A DNA stretch of 32,143 bases from Nocardioides sp. GTDB taxonomy: Bacteria; Actinomycetota; Actinomycetes; Propionibacteriales; Nocardioidaceae. The stretch is from assembly GCA_025966445.1 (NCBI GenBank), contig JAICRP010000005.1, positions 1 to 32,143 of the forward strand. Direction: 5' to 3'. Made by a program: the position numbers and the translations under genes. Position 1 is the first letter of the stretch, and every line of letters begins with the position of its first letter. Shown in pieces: positions 30,261 to 32,143 of this stretch. Below the pieces are notes generated by a model. The model did no database searches, was not told the DNA's origin, and saw only the letters and a list, made by a program, of their open reading frames with translations.

Positions 30261-31013
30261 ATGGCGGAGCGGGGCGACACGTCGGGGCACGCGCAGGCTC
30301 ACCACGGGCCGCGGATGAACATCGGGCAGGTGCTGGACAAGCTGCGCCCGGACTTCCCCGGCGTGACGATCCCCAAGATCCGCTTCCTCGAGGACAAGGG
30401 ACTGATCAAGCCGGAACGTACGCCGTCCGGCTACCGCAAGTTCTCCCACGACGACGTCGACCGCCTGCGTTACGTGCTGCGGATGCAGCGCGACCACTAC
30501 CTCCCGCTGAAGGTCATCGGCGAGCACCTCGACGCCATCGACCGCGGCCTCGAGCCTCCGCCGCTCGAGCCCGTCGTCCCGACGGTGCCCCAGGTCGCGC
30601 TGGCCGCCGACGGGCTGCCCAGCGCCACGTCGTTCACCCGCCGTGACCAGGTACGCCTCTCGCGCAAGGAGCTGCTCAAGATCGCCGAGATCGACGAGGC
30701 CCTCCTCGACCAGCTCGAGCAGTACGGCCTGATCACCTCGCTGCGGGGGACCGGCCACTACGACACCGACGCCCTCGTCATCGCGCGGACCGCCCGCGAG
30801 CTGGCCGACTTCGGCTTCGAGCCCCGCCACCTGCGCGCCTTCAAGACCGCCGCCGACCGTGAGGTCGGCCTGGTCGAGCAGGTCGTCGCCCCCCACAAGC
30901 GCGGCCGCGACGCCGCCGCCAAGGCCCGCGCCGAGGACACCGTCTCCGAGATCGCCGCGCTCTCGGTCCGCCTCCACGCCACCCTCGTGAAGTCCGGCCT
31001 CAACCAGGGCTGA
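30261..31013 (+). CDS. MerR-family transcriptional regulator (Rv1828-like)
   Basis: A 250-residue protein. The MerR winged helix (about 19-90) reads MNIGQVLDKLRPDFPGVTIPKIRFLEDKGLIKPERTPSGYRKFSHDDVDRLRYVLRMQ. A linker rich in Pro follows, then a second helical region (LSRKELLKIAEIDEALLDQLEQYGLI, ALVIARTARELADFGFEPRHLRAFKTAADREV) that looks like another MerR-type helix-turn-helix fold. The length and two-part layout match the mycobacterial protein upstream of the DUF151 gene. There are no Cys ligand clusters, so it is not a metal sensor. It lies 11 bp after the FHA gene and is probably co-transcribed with it. The ATG at 30261 is kept, although Met19 is a possible start. Confidence 0.92.
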   Translation: MAERGDTSGHAQAHHGPRMNIGQVLDKLRPDFPGVTIPKIRFLEDKGLIKPERTPSGYRKFSHDDVDRLRYVLRMQRDHYLPLKVIGEHLDAIDRGLEPPPLEPVVPTVPQVALAADGLPSATSFTRRDQVRLSRKELLKIAEIDEALLDQLEQYGLITSLRGTGHYDTDALVIARTARELADFGFEPRHLRAFKTAADREVGLVEQVVAPHKRGRDAAAKARAEDTVSEIAALSVRLHATLVKSGLNQG

Positions 31014-31030
31014 GGCGTCCCGCGGATGAG

Positions 31031-31048
31031 TACCCGGATATCCGGGTA
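31031..31048. terminator. Perfect 18-bp palindrome after the first merR gene
   Basis: TACCCGGATATCCGGGTA is fully self-complementary and starts 17 bases after the merR stop. With no loop it is better suited to DNA-protein binding, though as RNA a 7-bp stem with a 4-base loop could form and terminate. Both readings remain possible. Confidence 0.45.
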
Positions 31049-31057
31049 TCCCTGCAG

Positions 31058-31083
31058 TTGTCAGGGGTTGCAACGCCTGACAA
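31058..31083. promoter_or_regulatory. 26-bp near-perfect palindrome upstream of DUF151 gene
   Basis: TTGTCAGG and CCTGACAA enclose a 10-base centre with GTTGCAAC; 12 of 13 base pairs match. It lies about 55 bases upstream of the DUF151 -10 element and is a strong operator candidate. It differs from the ACCCTCA dyad, so a different regulator may use it. Confidence 0.6.
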
Positions 31084-31136
31084 GCGCAAGAAGAGCCTGA
31101 ACGGTCGGGGTTCATCGGGCCGTCACAACCTCGGAG

Positions 31137-31142
31137 TAGGGT
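31137..31142 (+). promoter_or_regulatory. -10 element TAGGGT, probable leaderless DUF151 transcript
   Basis: TAGGGT ends 6 bases before the GTG at 31149. There is no ribosome binding site, and the GTG agrees with the N-terminus of the mycobacterial homologue, so initiation on a leaderless mRNA is likely. Confidence 0.6.
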
Positions 31143-31148
31143 TGATTC

Positions 31149-31622
31149 GTGCGCGAGGTCGATGTCATGGGAGTCCGGGTGGAGATGCCCTCCAACCAGC
31201 CGATCGTGCTGCTGCGCGAGGTGACGGGGGAGCGGTACCTGCCGATCTGGATCGGGGCCGTCGAGGCCACCGCGATCGCGTTCGCCCAGCAGGGCGTGGT
31301 GCCGCCGCGGCCGCTGACCCATGACCTGATGAAGGACCTGCTCGATGCGCTGGGCCAGGAGCTCGCCGAGGTCCAGATCACCGACATGAAGGACGGCGTC
31401 TTCTTCGCCACCCTCGTGCTCGGCTCGGGCGTGGAGATCGGCGCCCGCCCGTCGGACTCCATCGCGCTCGCGCTGCGCACCGGCAGCCGCATCGTGTGCG
31501 CCGAGGAGGTCCTCGACGAGGTCGGGCTGGCCGTGCCGGCGGAGCAGGAGGACGAGGTCGAGCGGTTCCGCGAGTTCCTCGACCAGGTGACGCCCGAGGA
31601 CTTCGAACGTACCGAGGGCTGA
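31149..31622 (+). CDS. DUF151 (bifunctional nuclease) family protein
   Basis: A 157-residue protein. DUF151 signature blocks are MGVRVEMPSNQPIVLLREVTGERYLPIWIGAVEATAIAFAQQG, then PRPLTHDLMKDLLDALG, then GARPSDSIALALRTGSRI, ending FREFLDQVTPEDF. Plant members have been described as dual DNase/RNase; the biochemical role in bacteria is not clear, and no classical nuclease motif is visible. The sequence closely follows the mycobacterial gene at the same place (Rv1829). The GTG start matches the homologue and a leaderless -10. Two palindromes lie upstream and the ACCCTCA dyad starts 11 bases after its stop. Confidence 0.94.
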   Translation: MREVDVMGVRVEMPSNQPIVLLREVTGERYLPIWIGAVEATAIAFAQQGVVPPRPLTHDLMKDLLDALGQELAEVQITDMKDGVFFATLVLGSGVEIGARPSDSIALALRTGSRIVCAEEVLDEVGLAVPAEQEDEVERFREFLDQVTPEDFERTEG

Positions 31623-31632
31623 GCTCTCCAAT

Positions 31633-31657
31633 AACCCTCAGGCTGAGGTTGAGGGTT
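31633..31657. promoter_or_regulatory. Dyad AACCCTCA-N9-TGAGGGTT upstream of second merR gene
   Basis: Perfect 8-base arms with a 9-base spacer that itself holds an extra CTGAGG. The arrangement matches the dyad at 29635-29657 before the FHA gene. A further half-site ACCCTCA occurs at 31684-31690 inside the promoter spacer. Together they suggest cooperative MerR binding. Confidence 0.65.
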
Positions 31658-31677
31658 CCGACACGCCGCGTCAGTCT

Positions 31678-31706
31678 TTGACCACCCTCAGGTGGAGCCG
31701 TACCTT
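31678..31706 (+). promoter_or_regulatory. Promoter of second merR gene (TTGACC-17-TACCTT)
   Basis: A good -35 TTGACC and -10 TACCTT with ideal 17-base spacing. The spacer begins with the half-site ACCCTCA, so a bound regulator would touch the polymerase site directly. The leader would be about 120 bases. Confidence 0.55.
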
Positions 31707-31832
31707 GAAACTGTCTCTGGTGTAACTCCACCGCTGTGGTCCTCCCCGGTCTAGCCTGGGAAAGGCCCGGCTTCCCCGGGAGTGCACGTGCCGTCACGGA
31801 ACAGGGCAAGACTTCCGAGGAGTGATCGCAGG

Positions 31833-32143
31833 GTGAACGAGCACGAGCAGCACCCCCGGCCCGACGCCGAGGCCGACCAGGCCGTCGAGAAGGCGGAGGA
31901 GCAGGGTCTTCTCTTCACCGACGACGTCTCGCCGCTGCCCAGCGACCTCGGCTACCGCGGCCCGACGGCGTGCAACGCCGCCGGCATCACCTACCGCCAG
32001 CTGGACTACTGGGCGCGGACGGGTCTGGTCGAGCCGACGGTCCGCTCCGCGACCGGGTCGGGCTCGCAACGGCTCTACTCCTTCCGCGACATCTTGATCC
32101 TCAAGATCATCAAGCGGCTCCTCGACGCCGGCATCTCGCTGCA
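31833..32143 (+). CDS. Second MerR-family regulator (Rv1830-like), 3' end outside window
   Basis: The frame is open from the GTG at 31833 to the window end (103 residues visible). An acidic N-terminal arm (about 1-50, with EKAEEQGLLFTDD) is followed by a MerR helix-turn-helix: GPTACNAAGITYRQLDYWARTGLVEPTVR, then GSQRLYSFRDILILKIIKRLLDAGISL. The YWARTGLVEP block is typical of the actinobacterial regulators downstream of DUF151. AGGAG lies 10 bases before the GTG, so spacing is a little long. It has its own promoter with an ACCCTCA half-site and a full dyad upstream, suggesting control by itself or by the first MerR. Confidence 0.9.
   Translation, partial: MNEHEQHPRPDAEADQAVEKAEEQGLLFTDDVSPLPSDLGYRGPTACNAAGITYRQLDYWARTGLVEPTVRSATGSGSQRLYSFRDILILKIIKRLLDAGISL

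Overview
The window is high-GC, densely coded actinobacterial DNA with many GTG starts, 4-bp ATGA/GTGA gene overlaps and apparently leaderless promoters. The right end (26369-32143) carries a block I recognise from actinobacteria including Mycobacterium: CDP-alcohol phosphatidyltransferase, DUF881, small basic protein, DUF881, gcvH, FHA protein of the GarA/OdhI type, MerR, DUF151, MerR. A Nocardioides-like member of the Propionibacteriales fits the overall gene content, but this is inference. I saw no rRNA, tRNA, CRISPR array, insertion sequence or phage gene.

Layout. 1-2615: a translationally coupled trio of sulfatase (5' end outside the window), formylglycine-generating enzyme and HAD phosphatase. 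2629-9360: single genes and pairs, namely an AqpZ-type aquaporin, a SHOCT membrane protein, a methyltransferase, a GlsB/YeaQ-type membrane protein, a haem-oxygenase-like diiron protein coupled to a CDGSH Fe-S protein, a Cys/His-containing unknown, an NhaP-type antiporter, a 57-residue membrane protein and an MBL hydrolase. 9424-11908 (minus): DyP peroxidase behind two coupled unknown genes. 12386-15635 (minus): a coupled operon of a caspase-like protease, an unknown protein and a ComEC-like MBL hydrolase. This operon is the best candidate for an undescribed system. Just upstream of it lies a perfect 19-bp inverted repeat (15722-15786) that overlaps the end of an SRPBCC gene. 16359-19034 (minus): an unusual fusion of an FAD/NAD(P)-binding oxidoreductase with a TTC38-like helical repeat region. 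19281-20795: secreted lytic transglycosylase with a Thr/Pro/Asp-rich tail. 20816-23621 (minus): Tat-signal DUF1800/DUF1501 pair. 23807-26220: two tandem CNNM/CorC-type CBS membrane proteins. 26369 to the end: the conserved block.

How the genes work together. The conserved block combines membrane lipid synthesis, membrane-anchored coiled-coil proteins, the glycine cleavage H protein, an FHA metabolic switch and two MerR regulators. The same dyad, ACCCTCA-N9-TGAGGGT, lies upstream of both the FHA gene and the second merR gene, suggesting one regulator links them. The FGE probably activates the adjacent sulfatase. The diiron/CDGSH pair and the DyP trio look like small redox modules. In the caspase operon, the protease and the unknown protein appear to share a beta-sandwich-like module, which suggests a complex.

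No gap between genes exceeds about 250 bases. The larger gaps (19035-19280, 31623-31832, 23622-23806, 4613-4775, 11909-12074) hold regulatory sequence where listed and otherwise nothing I can identify.
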